A stretch of DNA of 60,000 bases from Adiantum capillus-veneris. Its lineage: Eukaryota > Streptophyta > Polypodiopsida > Polypodiales > Pteridaceae. Below, one piece after another: positions 46,942-57,991 of this stretch; the first letter of the stretch is position 1, and every line of letters begins with the position of its first letter. Under the pieces are notes generated by a model that was not told where the DNA came from, did not search any database, and worked only from the letters and a program-made list of their open reading frames with translations. The DNA lies in assembly GCA_014529385.2 (NCBI GenBank), contig CM043943.1, positions 158,616,247-158,676,246 on the forward strand. Reading direction: 5' to 3'. Made by a program: the position numbers and the translations under genes.

Positions 46942-47432
46942 TAGAAGGGAGGTGTGGGACCACTTTGACTTCTTCCCCCCCTTTTGTGGCCCGGATTTTA
47001 AAAAACCTTAAAAATTTGATTTTTTTGAAAATTTTCAAAAGTCATATTTTCCCTCTTTAAAACACCCACATACCTATTTTATAGTCAAAAAAGCAATTTT
47101 TAATCTCTAAAAGCTAAAAACGTGCATCCAAAAGCTCAAAAAATATATTTTTTCCCAATTTCTCAAAATATTCTTTTTTACTCTCAAAAGTCTCCCCAAA
47201 CATATCTCATATCTATAAAGTGATTTTCTTTATCTAGAATCCCTTTCTCAAGCACTCCATTTATGTTGCAAGCACACTTACACTCTACTCTAACATTCTC
47301 TCTCTACTAACCTTCTCCCTCCTCCATTAATGAGCACCAAGCAAGACCCTCATCATTCTCTCCCTCTCTTACCTCCCATTGCCACACCAAGCAAGCTCAT
47401 CCATCTTCTCCCACCTCCATTGCAACACCAAG

Positions 47433-47435
<3 letters not shown>

Positions 47436-47498
<63 letters not shown>
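47436..47498 (+). repeat. (CT)n microsatellite, 63 bp
   Basis: Pure CT repeat at the end of unit 1; six-frame reading gives SLSLSL and RERERE artefacts. Confidence 0.95.
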
Positions 47499-47501
<3 letters not shown>

Positions 47502-48073
47502 CCTAGTTCGTGCCAAACTAGGACACTTGACACCCTTGAAGATCATATAAATTTTCAAGAATAGGGAGAAAATTGTAGCAAACCTTTCCATACATCCCTT
47601 TAGGGATTTTTTTAACAACAATTTTGTTATGATGAATCCAAGAGAGGTAGAATATACCAAACATTAGGGCTACTCAATCAAGGATATGATCATGGGAATA
47701 GGACCTGAGATGAATCAAAAAGTTGGACCAATGGATAGATCTTTTGGTTGTATGGAAAATCAATGGGGTAATGTAGCCCACGGAACCTACCTCAATGATG
47801 AAAATTGGGTGATAGGAGCGGAAAACACTTCAAAATTGTGATGAAAACTGGGTGAGAGGAGAAAAAACCACCTTAAAATTGTGGAAAACCACACGAGAGC
47901 CAATAGAGGGCTAAATAAGTCACAACTACCGAGCAACTGGTTTTGAAGGCTTAGATGGAGGACCACTGGCTAGGAGAGCAGGTGTTGAGCATAACCAAAG
48001 AGTCAAACCACCTCATTTTAAAAAATGGGTCAAAAAATATAGTCGAGATCTGGGGATCCATATGACCATTTAG

Positions 48074-49390
48074 CAAGCTCCAGGTAAGTATCAAGAGAAA
48101 AAAGAGTTTTTGAATCCCATACTCAGACTTTAGTTTGAGGGCTTTGGAATGACGTTAGAAGGTAAGGCTTTCACTTGGTTTCAAACCATACCTTCTGGAT
48201 CAATTACGAACTTACAAACATTGGCTAAGAGATTTGTTATTGCTTGTATGAAAATGGGAATCAAGCATAGTATGGTAGCACATATCTATAGATTTAAGCA
48301 ACAACAAGGGGAGTTTGTGAGAGATTGTGTAAGCAAAATGAGGCAATATATTGATAGATGTCAAGTGCTAGAAATTCCAGCCAAGGAAAGAGTTGTCTTA
48401 CTGTTCCTTGAAGGTCTACTCAACAAAGAGTTGCATGCTATAAAAATATATTTATCGCAAGAAACACACTACCTTGAAGGCATGTATCCTTGATGCAATA
48501 GAATTGGGGGATAATTGTAAAATTTTTAGTGTGACAAAAGCACTATGAGAGATACTCAAAGCGAGAGAACTACATCCACTATGCCAACACAAGTAGGATC
48601 CATTATGGTAGCTCCTCTAAATTCCATAGAGAACATGCTCAAACACATGAATGACATGATGAGCAACATGAAAAGAATGGTAGTGAGAGGGCTAGGGCAA
48701 GGTTCACCTCAAGGAAACCCATGGAACCAATGAGGCCACCCAAACAGATTGCTATCAAAGGAAAATGAACAAACCATGAGACTAATGAGTGTTAATACCG
48801 ACTAAAGATGACAGGAAAATTTGTGCCAATGAGAATGTTGGGACAACTTAGGTATAGGTATCCACACCTGCATGGGCCAAATGCCAAAACCATCCATGGC
48901 TATGGAGAGACCACAACCAGTTCTAGGTCAACATCATCACTATTAGAAAATAATGCAATACCAGTGAAATATATGCATCTTGAAGGACTAGTGGAAGATA
49001 ATGCCATTAGTAGCGGCTATGCCATACAATGAAGCTAGTTCTTTGACTAGCTTCATTGACAGGTAGCATAAGAAGAATGGTACGATCAACCACAAATACC
49101 ATGGTAGAACCAATCCATCAAGCACTTCATAAGCAATTGTTGTGGACTTCATTGCCAACCACCAAGGGCCTAGATCACCTATGATGAAACCAATTCTTGA
49201 ATGCGAATAAAAAATTTCCCTAATTTTGGATCGAATAATCATTGAAAAAATGATTTTCCAAAACCCAATAAATATGCTTACTATATGCAATGTGGTAGAA
49301 AAGGGGGACATTATTCCAAGGATTGTCCTATGAACCTAAAACATAAAGAAAAAATGGCAATAAACATAGTAAATGTATTGCCCTTTTAGC
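48074..49390 (+). pseudogene. Gag remnant in duplication unit 2 (better preserved)
   Basis: The core Gag frame 48149-48493 is open for 114 codons: MTLEGKAFTWFQTIPSGSI, FKQQQGEFVRDCVSKM, LFLEGLLNKELHAIKI, the usual pattern of the PF03732-type retrotransposon Gag domain. Upstream stops at about 48,071 and 48,131 and later frame breaks show that it is still a pseudogene. Near 49,271-49,334 the knuckle reads YYMQCGRKGGHYSKDCPMN: C-x5-H-x4-C with Tyr-Met in place of the first Cys spacing. The knuckle of the right-edge element (YCSDCGRKGGHFSEDCPRN) is clearly related. Confidence 0.75.
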
Positions 49391-50052
49391 AATAAACCCT
49401 TTAGGGGCCCTTTGGGATTAAGGTTAATTAGAGGCCACCAACCAATAGAAAGCGGGTGGTGGACACACTCTATACCCTCAAAACAGTAGGGGGACAAGTA
49501 GTCTTACACATTTTGATGGCCTCAAGTACCTACTTAGAAAATGGGGGGCGGGGGTGGGGTGGGGTAGAAGGGAGGTGGGGGACCACTTTGACTTCTTTCC
49601 CCCCTTTTGTGGCCCGGATTTTAAAAACCCTTAAAAATTTGATTTTTTTGAAAATTTTCAAAAGTCATATTTTCCCTCTTTAAAACACCCACATACCTAT
49701 TTTATAGTCAAAAAAGCATTTTTAAACCTCTAAAAGCTAAAAACGTGCATCCAAAAGCTCAAAAAATATTTTTTTTCCCAATTTCTCAAAATATTCTTTT
49801 TTACTCTCAAAAGTCTCCCCAAACATATCTCATATCTATAAAGTGATTTTCTTTATCTAGAATCCTTTCTCAAGCACTCCATTTATGCTGCAAGCACTTA
49901 CACTCTACTCTAACATTCTCTCTCTACTAACCTTCTCCCTCCTCCATTAATGAGCACCAAGCAAGACCCTCATCATTCTCTCCCTCTCTAACCTCCCATT
50001 GCCACACCAAGCAAGCTCATCCATCTTCTCCCACCTCCATTGCAGTACCAAG

Positions 50053-50055
<3 letters not shown>

Positions 50056-50126
<71 letters not shown>
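50056..50126 (+). repeat. (CT)n microsatellite, 71 bp
   Basis: Counterpart of the tract in unit 1, longer by four CT units. Confidence 0.95.
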
Positions 50127-50129
<3 letters not shown>

Positions 50130-50132
50130 CCT

Positions 50133-50656
50133 CCCACCACCCCCTCTCACAACAAGCAAGCTCCTCTTCCTTCTCTCCCCATACCAACTCCTTTTCCCAC
50201 ATCAAGCAAGGAAATGGATGAACATTGATAAACCTTTGGGGTCTTATATTTCACATTATTATTAGTTTGTAATATTTTCACATGCTAACTTTGATTGCAT
50301 AATTGATATTGTTTTGGTACTTAAAATTTGTAGTTTTATTTATAATCATGGGTGCTTTGATATTTTCTTAGCTTGATTAGATGCTCATAATATTGTGTTA
50401 GTGTGTGAAATTTGGACATTGCTTGCATGGGATATCATCTTTCTTGACAAGCATCGTTGTACATTTTCTTCTGTCCATTTCTAAAGTTATGCAATTATGA
50501 AATATTTGCATATACACAATCTTGCAAGCAATCTTTCCAACAAGTATGTTTCTAATGGAAATATGTAAATAGATAAGATCATTATATGGAAGCTCATTTT
50601 TTTGTAGCTCGGGTGTTTAAGCTCATTGAAATAACATACCCGTTCCTCTATGATAG
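50133..50656. other. Interval without recognised genes
   Basis: C-rich start (CCACCACCCCCTCTC), then AT-rich DNA. No ORF worth reporting. Confidence 0.4.
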
Positions 50657-50980
50657 CTAATGGTGGCACTCTAATGGGCTTGGATCTTTGCTCACCCACC
50701 TTTTGTTTATCCTTGGCAGCTCTCTCTTCCTTTCCTCCTTTGTATTGGAGGGTTCTTGAGCACCTTCAATGGTATCCTTTGGTGGTTGATCTTCTGGTTC
50801 ATCTTCTAGGCCTTCATCACTTTCTTCATCCTCATCTTGTGACGGATCCATAAGTTTTCTTTTGGATCTTGTAGCATAAGATTTGGTGACTTTTCCTTCT
50901 TCTTTCTCCTCCTTTTCATTTTTAACTTCAACTATGAGCCAAGCATTCTAATCAGGGGCAAGTTGAAGGTTATCAGCCAT
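50657..50980 (-). pseudogene. Acidic/basic protein fragment, unknown
   Basis: From an ATG at 50980 the minus frame reads MADNLQLAPD, a TAG, then NAWLIVEVKNEKEEKEEG, a basic KSYATRSKRKL and an acidic tail (DEDEESDEGLEDEPEDQPP). The composition resembles the disordered linkers of retrotransposon Gag or of nuclear proteins. No domain recognised. Confidence 0.35.
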
Positions 50981-51210
50981 GCATATAGCACGGTAGGCTA
51001 TCCTTGAAATTCAAGGGCTCCAAGGTATGAGGCCTCACTCCTTTTCTTGGTACTTTTCAATGTATTGAGTACATAGGAGGCATGATCAATTGGAATTGGT
51101 AGCTTCATCTTTAAATATGTAGTAAATCCATTGCATGATCAGGGGTTGTATATCTAGGTTGTCTCTTAGCTTAGAAGTGGAAGTGTTGGTGGTACAACTG
51201 TGTAGGGTCT

Positions 51211-51468
51211 TCAATTAGCTTGTGGATCATGTTTGTGAATGTAGCCATTGTGTTTTTCTTTGTAAACACTCATGTCATCTTCTTCTCTTTTGATCTCATT
51301 GATTCTCCTTTTTTGGGCAGCTTTAGTGCCTTTGCCACTATATCCTTGGTGATGTTTAATTTGGTGGCGTGCCCCATTGAATCTATGATGCGGCCATGCC
51401 ATCTTCCTGGATAGAGATGAGAATCTTGTAGGCTCTTTAAAGATCAACTCCACATGGTTCCATTTCAT
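51211..51468 (-). pseudogene. Basic protein fragment, unknown
   Basis: An 85-codon minus-strand frame, His/Arg/Lys-rich (WPHHRFNGARHQIKHH, GTKAAQKRRINEIKREEDD). It lies upstream of the previous fragment on the same strand and may belong to the same decayed gene. No family recognised. Confidence 0.25.
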
Positions 51469-52557
51469 AGAAGGGGAGTAACCCTAGTCATCGGTTTGTT
51501 TCCTTGACTTTTGGTGCTTTGGTTACATTGTAAATATCTTTTGGGAGGAGTTGTTGCTCAACCGCTTGATTGTCAACGCTTGTAAATCTTTCATGGAAGA
51601 TTGCAACATGATGATGTTCCAGTTGAGCCTCTCTTGCATATGTCTTTTTGGGAACTCTTATTCACTCTTCTTCCAGCTAGTACGGTGGAAGTTCGTTTAG
51701 CTTTTGCTTCATAGTCTTCTTCTTCTCAATTGCTTCTAGTGAGGATTGCATTGAGCCTATAAGCATCACACATGATTTGAAAAGTCAAGTACACTTCACA
51801 GCCAATAACATTGCAAGCCCCATGTGAGCTTGGAAATGCCAAATCCAATTTTGATGCTCAAAGATTACTAGTGAAACCCATAGAAACAGAATGCAACATT
51901 CCAAAATCATATTTACACAAAAATTTACAAGGAAGATAATAATCATTGCTAGATTACGGTTATTTTTTATTAGAATGATTTTGAAAATGACTATTTTTGG
52001 GTTGGATTTCTTTGGGTGTCCAAATTCTTCCAAACTTGATGTATGGGATTTTGATAATATGCTTGAGTTGTGGGTGACAAAATTTGTAGAATTAGGCTCA
52101 ATGATCTGATAAGCATGCTTCTTATCTAAGGACATTTTTTTCAACTTTGGCTTGATACAATGTTTGGCCATGATGTGATAAGGCCTTGAATTTGATCTTG
52201 GTGAAATTTGGATTTTCAAGTGTCCCCTTAGGCCAAATTTTGGAAAATCAAAGCTCTACTCCATTTTTTGTTGTGGACACAAAGTGAAAATGTTTTTTTG
52301 CACTTTTTCTTGGTATATAGGTTGAATATATCATGTATAAGCAAGCTACAATGGGGTTGTGCAAAGATGGGTCAATATGGAACACGTAGATAATAAGCAT
52401 GGTTATTACTTGCAAATCTTTATAAAAATCACTTTTTGATGCTACAACACACACACGCTGAGGAGGGGGGGGGGGGGGGGGGGTTCACTTTGACCATGTG
52501 CATAGAGTGGATGGATGGCCTACTATGTCACCACATGTATATGATCCTTACGTTTGA
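51469..52557. other. Interval without recognised genes
   Basis: AT-rich. A 144-codon minus-strand frame (51785-52219) has no motif and an unlikely composition. A single palindrome-like segment lies at 52388-52411, and poly-G at 52465. Confidence 0.35.
52465..52483 (+). repeat. Poly-G run (19 G)
   Basis: A homopolymer just upstream of the transposase-like remnant, preceded by an ACACAC stretch. Confidence 0.85.
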
Positions 52558-53477
52558 GAACTTTTAGCTTTTGCAATATGTGAATTTATTGTTGAAAATA
52601 AACATGCACAGATTGAGTTTTTGAAAATGCTTAACAAGGTGCTGATGGATCTGGGATTTGAGAAACCAAATTTTAGAGGTTTCATGGCAGATGAGGCTAA
52701 TGCAAATTGGATTGTTGTTCGTATTGTTTACTTTGGTGGTGCAAATAAAAAAATGCATGAAAAAGAAAGATCATGCGTGTTCCAGTGGGAGAAAACTATG
52801 GCTAGGCACACTTCAAAGTGTATACGTCCCTCTTACCAAGAAGAGCACAAACTTAAATGCCGAAAGGATGCATGCCTCAATAGAGAATGCTACAAATGTT
52901 TGTAAAGAGGAGCTCATACAATTTTGGTAGGCTGGACATGCCATGAGTCAGAGATTCCATCATTAGAGACATGGTCGTCTTGGTGGGATGTAAGAGTGCC
53001 TCATTGGGGTGATCAATTTGTTTGTCAAGATGCAACAGGTGCTTTTGTGCCAAGAACCAATCTCTCTGAGGCAAAGCATGCAAGCATGTGTGCATCCATT
53101 GGATACAAGTCTAGCATTGGTTTGTATGAAGCAACCTGCAACGATATGGCCCTAGTTGTGTTGTAGAGTGTTAGTTATTGCATACCTTAAAGGGATTAAT
53201 ACATGTGTTGGACCAGTAGTGGCAGATTTGGCCTGCAAGGTTTTTGAGTCAGCATGTTACTAGTGGGTCAGGTAAGAAGCTCATAGAACTAGCTCATTCT
53301 TCTTTGCAAGAGATGCGCATACCAAGTCCAGAGATGAACAGAGAATCAATGAGGGAAAAGAGTGTTCAAAGATCTAGACCAATATTGGTGGACCTTGACA
53401 AAATACTAGAAGATGGCAGTCACAGACCTAAGTATGTGACAGTCACAACGACAAATGGGCTACCTAGTAGTGGATAG
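52558..53477 (+). pseudogene. Transposase-like or MULE-type remnant
   Basis: One frame runs from about 52,558 through a TAA at 52903-52905 to a TAG at 53164-53166, then shifts (INTCVGPVVADLACKVFES near 53,193-53,255; further frame 53244-53477). Readable motifs: FEKPNFRGFMADEANANW, VRIVYFGGANKKM, KERSCVFQW, HKLKCRKDAC, then SWWDVRVPHWG and TNLSEAKHAS. The order 'GFMAD..NW..VRIVYG', a Cys/His region and 'WW..R..HWG...N.AE..HAS' resembles uncharacterised transposase-derived proteins of plants as I remember them; I cannot name the superfamily with certainty. It is broken by at least two stops and one frameshift. Confidence 0.45.
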
Positions 53478-53503
53478 CAACAAGTCATTGTAATATTTTA
53501 ATG

Positions 53504-54237
53504 TGTTATAGGCTCAATGGGAGTTCCAATTTGTAAAGAACAGGTCAATTAGTGTGTCTAGGTTGCAGATTTAGTATGTGGTGGATCCCTAAAGGCCTTG
53601 GGCGCCCGGACACCCTAGGTATATAAGGCACTGCATAAAAGAAATTAGGGTTCTCAAGCTCATTGTTGAGAGCACTCTTTGGTGAGAGCTCTTGAGGTGT
53701 GTGGCTATGGAGTCCTTGAGCTTCTCCTTGCTCATGAGACTTGATTAACACTAATCAATGATTCATTCTCTTTCACTATGCCTCTCTCATGCTTCTTATG
53801 ATTGACTATGATGCTTAGATTAGCTAGATATTAACTAATTAGTGGTTAATCTCTCTCTAATCTTGTGTGATTGCCCTCTTTTTCTTGTGTGTGCATCTAG
53901 GTTTGATTGGAGTGTGGTGCTCGATAGATCTGTGTGTGTGTGTTTGCAATTAGTGTGTTGCATGATAGGATTAGTGTTGTGTGCGTCTTGCAATCATTAG
54001 TGTGTGTGATTGGGTTGATTAGAGGTGAAGAGAAGTGGATGTGGAGATTACCCATCATTGTGGCTTAGCTCCTCCACCATAAGCTGAGAAGCTCACCTCA
54101 TAGAGTTAACCATTTCTGTTGCCATGATTATCTCACTAATCGTGTGAGTGTTTCTATGCCCTAGTCGGGTAGCTCATCCCTCCGGATTGATAATTTTTTT
54201 GGTCATTGGAGCCATTTCAACGATGGGACTCCCAACA
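53504..54237 (+). repeat. 5' LTR of a Tat/Athila-like element (element B)
   Basis: The right end is well defined: ...GGGACTCCCAACA, two bases, then the primer site. The left end is uncertain; TGTTATAGG at 53504 is the best TG start after the transposase remnant. It has a TATA box and a long T/G-rich R-U5 part. Confidence 0.6.
53620..53626 (+). promoter_or_regulatory. TATA box in the element B LTR
   Basis: TATATAA in CTAGGTATATAAGGCACTG, typical for a plant LTR promoter. Confidence 0.55.
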
Positions 54238-54239
54238 TT

Positions 54240-54257
54240 TGGCGTCGTTGCCAGGGA
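54240..54257 (+). other. Primer binding site of element B (tRNA-Asp type)
   Basis: TGGCGTCGTTGCCAGGGA, two changes (C to T, G to A) from the tRNA-Asp primer site usual in Tat/Athila elements. Both changes are of the type produced by decay of methylated cytosine. Confidence 0.75.
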
Positions 54258-55969
54258 CGATGGCCTACGCTAGTGTAATTGTGGCATAATCGAATGCGTT
54301 CCCTCACTAATTTCACTTGTGTGTTTATGTTTTTGTGGATTTTGGATGTGTGTGCATGAAGCAATGTGTTCATAATTTCCTAATGTGTCATTGTATCTTG
54401 CCAATTGTGTGTTTACACACTCTAATTTCACACTAACCCCTTGTTAATTTGACTAAGTTTTGCTTACTAATTTGCTATGAAGAATTGGAGCATTCGACCC
54501 ATTCAATTGATCTTCAATGGAAAGGTAATCAAGGTGGTATTCTCAACCTCCCTAGAATCTAAAGATGTGTAGAATTGTGTAGAGATCCCACCATGATGCA
54601 ATGTAATGTTGATGCTATGTTGATGCAATACAATGTTCATGCTATGTTGGATTGAAAATTTTTTGATTATTCATTTTCATGCCGTCGTAATGCCGAAATT
54701 TTTAAGATTTGGTGGCGTATGAATTAGACAAGTTTCAATTGCTAATTGGTGAATATGTGTTGCTAATTGTGTGTCTAATTGAGTTAATTGCATGCTTGGA
54801 TGGTCAATTGCAAGTGTGTGTGCACTAAAATCAAGTGTGTGTGCATTCTAATTGAGTGTGTATATGCCTAATTTTAGGTGTGTGTGCACTATTTTGTCCA
54901 TGTTTGTGCACCTAAACATCAATGTGTGCTTAATGATTTTTCAATTGTGATGTTTGATTTGTGTTGTGCTCATGCCTAACTAATGATTTATGAAGTCACA
55001 TTGCAAATTTGACAAGTTTAACCCTTTTGTGTGCGCACCTAAAGATTGCTAAAAACTGCCAATCTTATTAGTATGTGTGTGCCTAAAAAGTGTTAAATTT
55101 GCATGATTGATTCATTTTTGATAGCATGTTTGATGTGTGTAATGGTTAATTGCTGTGTTTTTGTGCTCAAAATAGGGATTTACACACTTCAATTGCATCA
55201 AATTTTCACTTAATTTTGCCAGTAATTTTGCCGATTTAATTGCCTAGTCTTGATTTTATTCATGAAATTGTTTGGCAATTAAATTGATATGATTTGTGTG
55301 GTTTGATTTAGCTGTACTAATCCCCTAATTGTGGAGAATTGTTAGAAACTTTTGGGTATTTTTCGGATAATTTTTGTAATTTTTGCATTAATTTTTGGTT
55401 AATTTCAAAAAAAGTGATAGTTTGCGATCTTTACGAGCTATTTTGTGTGTGCGTATTTACGGCATCATTTTGTTTGAACTTGTGCCCTTCGTGGTCGAGT
55501 TTTTAAACGTTTTACTATTTTTTAGGGTCGAGTTAACGATTGTGTAATAAATTGCATTTTCGATAAAAACTGCTATTTTTGGTGTGCTTTTTGCGTGTTG
55601 AAAATGTTTGGTTGTGAATGACAATGATTTTCTAAGGTTTCTAAAATTTTCTAGTTATTTTTTATTTTTTTGGAAAATTTTGGGATTTTTTGGAGTTTCG
55701 GCTAATTTTTGGCCTATTTTTGGACGTTTAAAAATAAAATAATAAAAAAAAATCTCAAGTTTCGACGCCGGTCTTTTTCCACTTTGCCTTGCGGCGCATA
55801 AAAATTCTCCGTCAGGTAGATCTTTACAGTCTGTTGGGACAGTTTCCTACGACGTTAAAAAAAAAGATCTTCTTCTTTTTCCTCTACCGACTGCTCTCGT
55901 CTCGCTCCGCGTGAACTCATCTCCCCCTCACTCTCTCTCTAACTTTCTCTCTCCCTTTGCTCCGCACGA

Positions 55970-56018
<49 letters not shown>

Positions 56019-56028
56019 TTTCCTTAAT
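54258..56028 (+). other. Leader region of element B, no gag found
   Basis: About 1.8 kb of T/G-rich DNA with many TGTGTG and TTGATTT-like stretches and no coding sequence. It ends in a CT-rich part with a (CT)n tract at 55979-56015, after which RT sequence starts abruptly, so gag and protease were deleted. Confidence 0.5.
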
Positions 56029-56620
56029 ATGATGAAGGAAGGGGTAAAACCAGTTGTGCAAAAACTACGACGACTGGGGGTCATACAAGAAAAGGCACTC
56101 CTTGCCGAGGTAAGGAAGCTACTGGAAGCAGGGTTCATTTATCCTGTGGAAAACTCAGAGTGGGTGTCACCCGTAGTAGTGACGCTTAAGAAGAATGGCA
56201 AGTGGAGGGTCTGCGTCGACTACAAACCACTAAATGCAACCACAAAGAGGGACCACTTTCCTCTCCCTTTTTGGATGAAATTCTGAATGAAGTGGTTGGT
56301 TTTGAATGCTACACAGCATGTGATGGCTATTCTGGTTATTTTCAAATACGCATAGCCTTTGAAGATCAACTAAAAACCACTTTCATTACACCATGGGGTT
56401 GCTTTGCTTATAGAGTTATGCCATTTGGTCTCACAAATGCACCTGCCACATTCCACAGATATGTCACATATGTCTTTCAACCGTTCTTTGGAACATCCAT
56501 AAGAGTGTTCATTGATGACTTTTGTATATATAGACCTCGCATCTCACATTTAAAAAAGGTGACTGAGGGTTTAGCAAGGCTGCAAAGCCTAGGAGGGCAA
56601 TTAAATGTAGACAAAACTCA
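56029..56620 (+). pseudogene. Tat/Athila-like reverse transcriptase fragment (frameshifted)
   Basis: From LLEAGFIYPVENSEWVSPV through KKNGKWRVCVDYKPLNATTK and DHFPLPF, then after a one-base slip in a T run near 56,270, ECYTACDGYSGYFQIRI, VMPFGLTNAPATFHR and VFIDDFCIY. FIDD is the catalytic motif, and the surrounding text is of the Tat/Athila branch of Ty3/Gypsy. The reading goes on to LQSLGGQLNVDK and then becomes unrelated at about 56,620, where RNase H and integrase should follow. It is in the same orientation as the LTR and primer site of element B, so probably the same element with internal deletions. Confidence 0.85.
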
Positions 56621-57131
56621 CCCCATCGGAGAATCACACCGAACAAATCAAAAGAAAGCAAAGCCGGGAAGTGTACCGCAAAGCCAGCAAAAATCGAGAA
56701 CAGCATCGGGAAAAAAACCAAGAAAATTGTGTAAAAGTGAACCAGAGATTAGGCAAAAAAAGATAGAAAACAATCAACTCGAAGTCGTGAGCTGCAAACA
56801 AATTTCTAAATTTGTCAAAATCAAGCTAAAAATTGACCAATCACGGTGGATAGTAGATTAGGCTATTCAGGGCCCAAATCAATTTTGACACTTTCAAGCT
56901 GGAGTTAAACAACTCTTGTGAAGCCACGATTTATTCAAGAAACCGGAAGTGAAAGTGCGTGCTAGAAATTGGCTAGTGCAAGTAATTGCACTAAAAATTA
57001 GCTTCTCGTCGAACGAACAGGGACACAACTCACATGCGATATTACAGATTAGGCTAGTACAAGTAGTGAAAATTATGCTAATTGATACCAAAATCTTCTA
57101 GGAGACAGTTTTTACAAAACCAGTCGTCGAC
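56621..57131 (+). other. Junction and leader before the right-edge element
   Basis: AAAG-rich sequence, no recognised domain, although a frame stays open to 56,861. It may include the 5' leader of the element that begins coding at 57132; no LTR or primer site was identified. Confidence 0.35.
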
Positions 57132-57689
57132 ATGGACTCAAATCGAGCCGAGAGTTCAAGTACAACCGAGCAAGCTAGTAGCAGTGGCAACACATGCACA
57201 ATTACAACAGAACAGCTATCACAGCTATATGGCTACAATGGGGATAAAATTTTGTACACAAATTTAGAAGGTTATAGGTATCTTATGAGCAGTAAAAGTA
57301 AAACAGGAGCCAAGATCCTATTCATCAGAGTAAAGCAAGATTCAGAGAACTCCCAGATGTTCACAGACTTCAGTGGAGCCAGGTATTGCAAGCTCAAAGA
57401 TGAAGTGCAGATAGAAATGCAAGAAATCAACCCAAGTGTTTATTTAGAAATCTGCACTAGCCAGCAAAGCATCCAATTAGTGCATATGCAATCAGGGTCA
57501 TTGTACATGGATTACAATGGTCAGATCTATAATCGAGAGCCAAAATTGCAAGATCCAATAGATCAACCAATAGAAGCCAGTCTAATTGGAGAACCAAGCC
57601 AAATACGGTACACAGGTCAAGATGGAGCAATCTACAGCTTGATGCTTAGTGTTTTAAAAGAAGATGCCGACAACTTGGCCAGCACATAA
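57132..57689 (+). pseudogene. Right-edge element ORF, module A with D-x-x-G-x-x-Y repeats
   Basis: ATG at 57132, 185 codons to a TAA. After a Ser/Thr-rich start come FTDFSGARYCK, YMDYNGQIYNREP, and a closing motif SLIGEPSQIRYTGQDGAIYSL. The same closing motif, in the same order after similar units, ends module B. The unit [FY]-x-D-x-x-G-x-x-Y looks like a short beta-hairpin repeat. The frame continues after the TAA into the zinc knuckle, so the stop may be secondary. I cannot assign the fold. By position it may be the N-terminal (capsid-like) region of a Gag-like protein. Confidence 0.5.
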
Positions 57690-57991
57690 GCTGAAACTTC
57701 TCAGCTAGAGCTTAACATGACAGAGCCAGTTGAAATACCACCACTCATGGCGTATTGCTCAGATTGTGGACGAAAAGGTGGACATTTTTCTGAAGATTGT
57801 CCAAGAAATTTTGCAACAGGGATACATCAACTGCCAAGCAAGGTACAGAGAAAATTGAAAATGCGAATCTCGATGTAAGTGCATTTAACTCGTCACTTCT
57901 AATGCAATCAGATGATTTTGCATTACTATTAGAAGCACCAGTAAAAACACTGCAAGTTCAAAATCGGCAAAATAGATGTGCCTTCACCTGA
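57690..57991 (+). pseudogene. CCHC-like zinc knuckle region
   Basis: In frame with module A after its stop: AYCSDCGRKGGHFSEDCPRN (about 57,747-57,806), that is C-x2-C-x5-H-x4-C, one residue longer between the second Cys and His than the standard x4. A frameshift near 57,800 leads to a second frame (57797-57991) with an acidic stretch FALLLEAPVKTLQ. Relatives with the same CGRKGGH core are in the duplicated Gag at 46.65 and 49.3 kb. Confidence 0.6.

Larger units (their letters stand above)
44866..47503 (+). repeat. 2.64-kb tandem duplication, unit 1
   Basis: Begins TAGTTCGTGCCAAAC and ends at TACTCCT after a CT microsatellite (47436-47498). Unit 2 begins with the same bases immediately afterwards. 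The two units are about 98% alike by eye. Unit 1 holds a poly-G run that is short in unit 2. Confidence 0.92.
47504..50132 (+). repeat. 2.63-kb tandem duplication, unit 2
   Basis: Same order as unit 1. After its CT tract (50056-50126) and TACTCCT the sequence becomes CCCACCACCCCC, the original right flank. Confidence 0.92.

Noticed and set aside
47379-47660. Ser-Leu or Arg-Glu repeat proteins
   Set aside because: They are translations of the CT microsatellite in both strands, as are those at 49,947-50,265 and 55,917-56,286 (first part).
51785-52219. A 144-codon minus-strand ORF
   Set aside because: AT-driven composition, no motif, and no related reading elsewhere in the window.
53206-54237. 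LTR start at TGTTGGACC (53206), which would pair with the CCAACA end
   Set aside because: That stretch reads as part of the transposase-like protein (VGPVVADLACKV), so the LTR must begin later.
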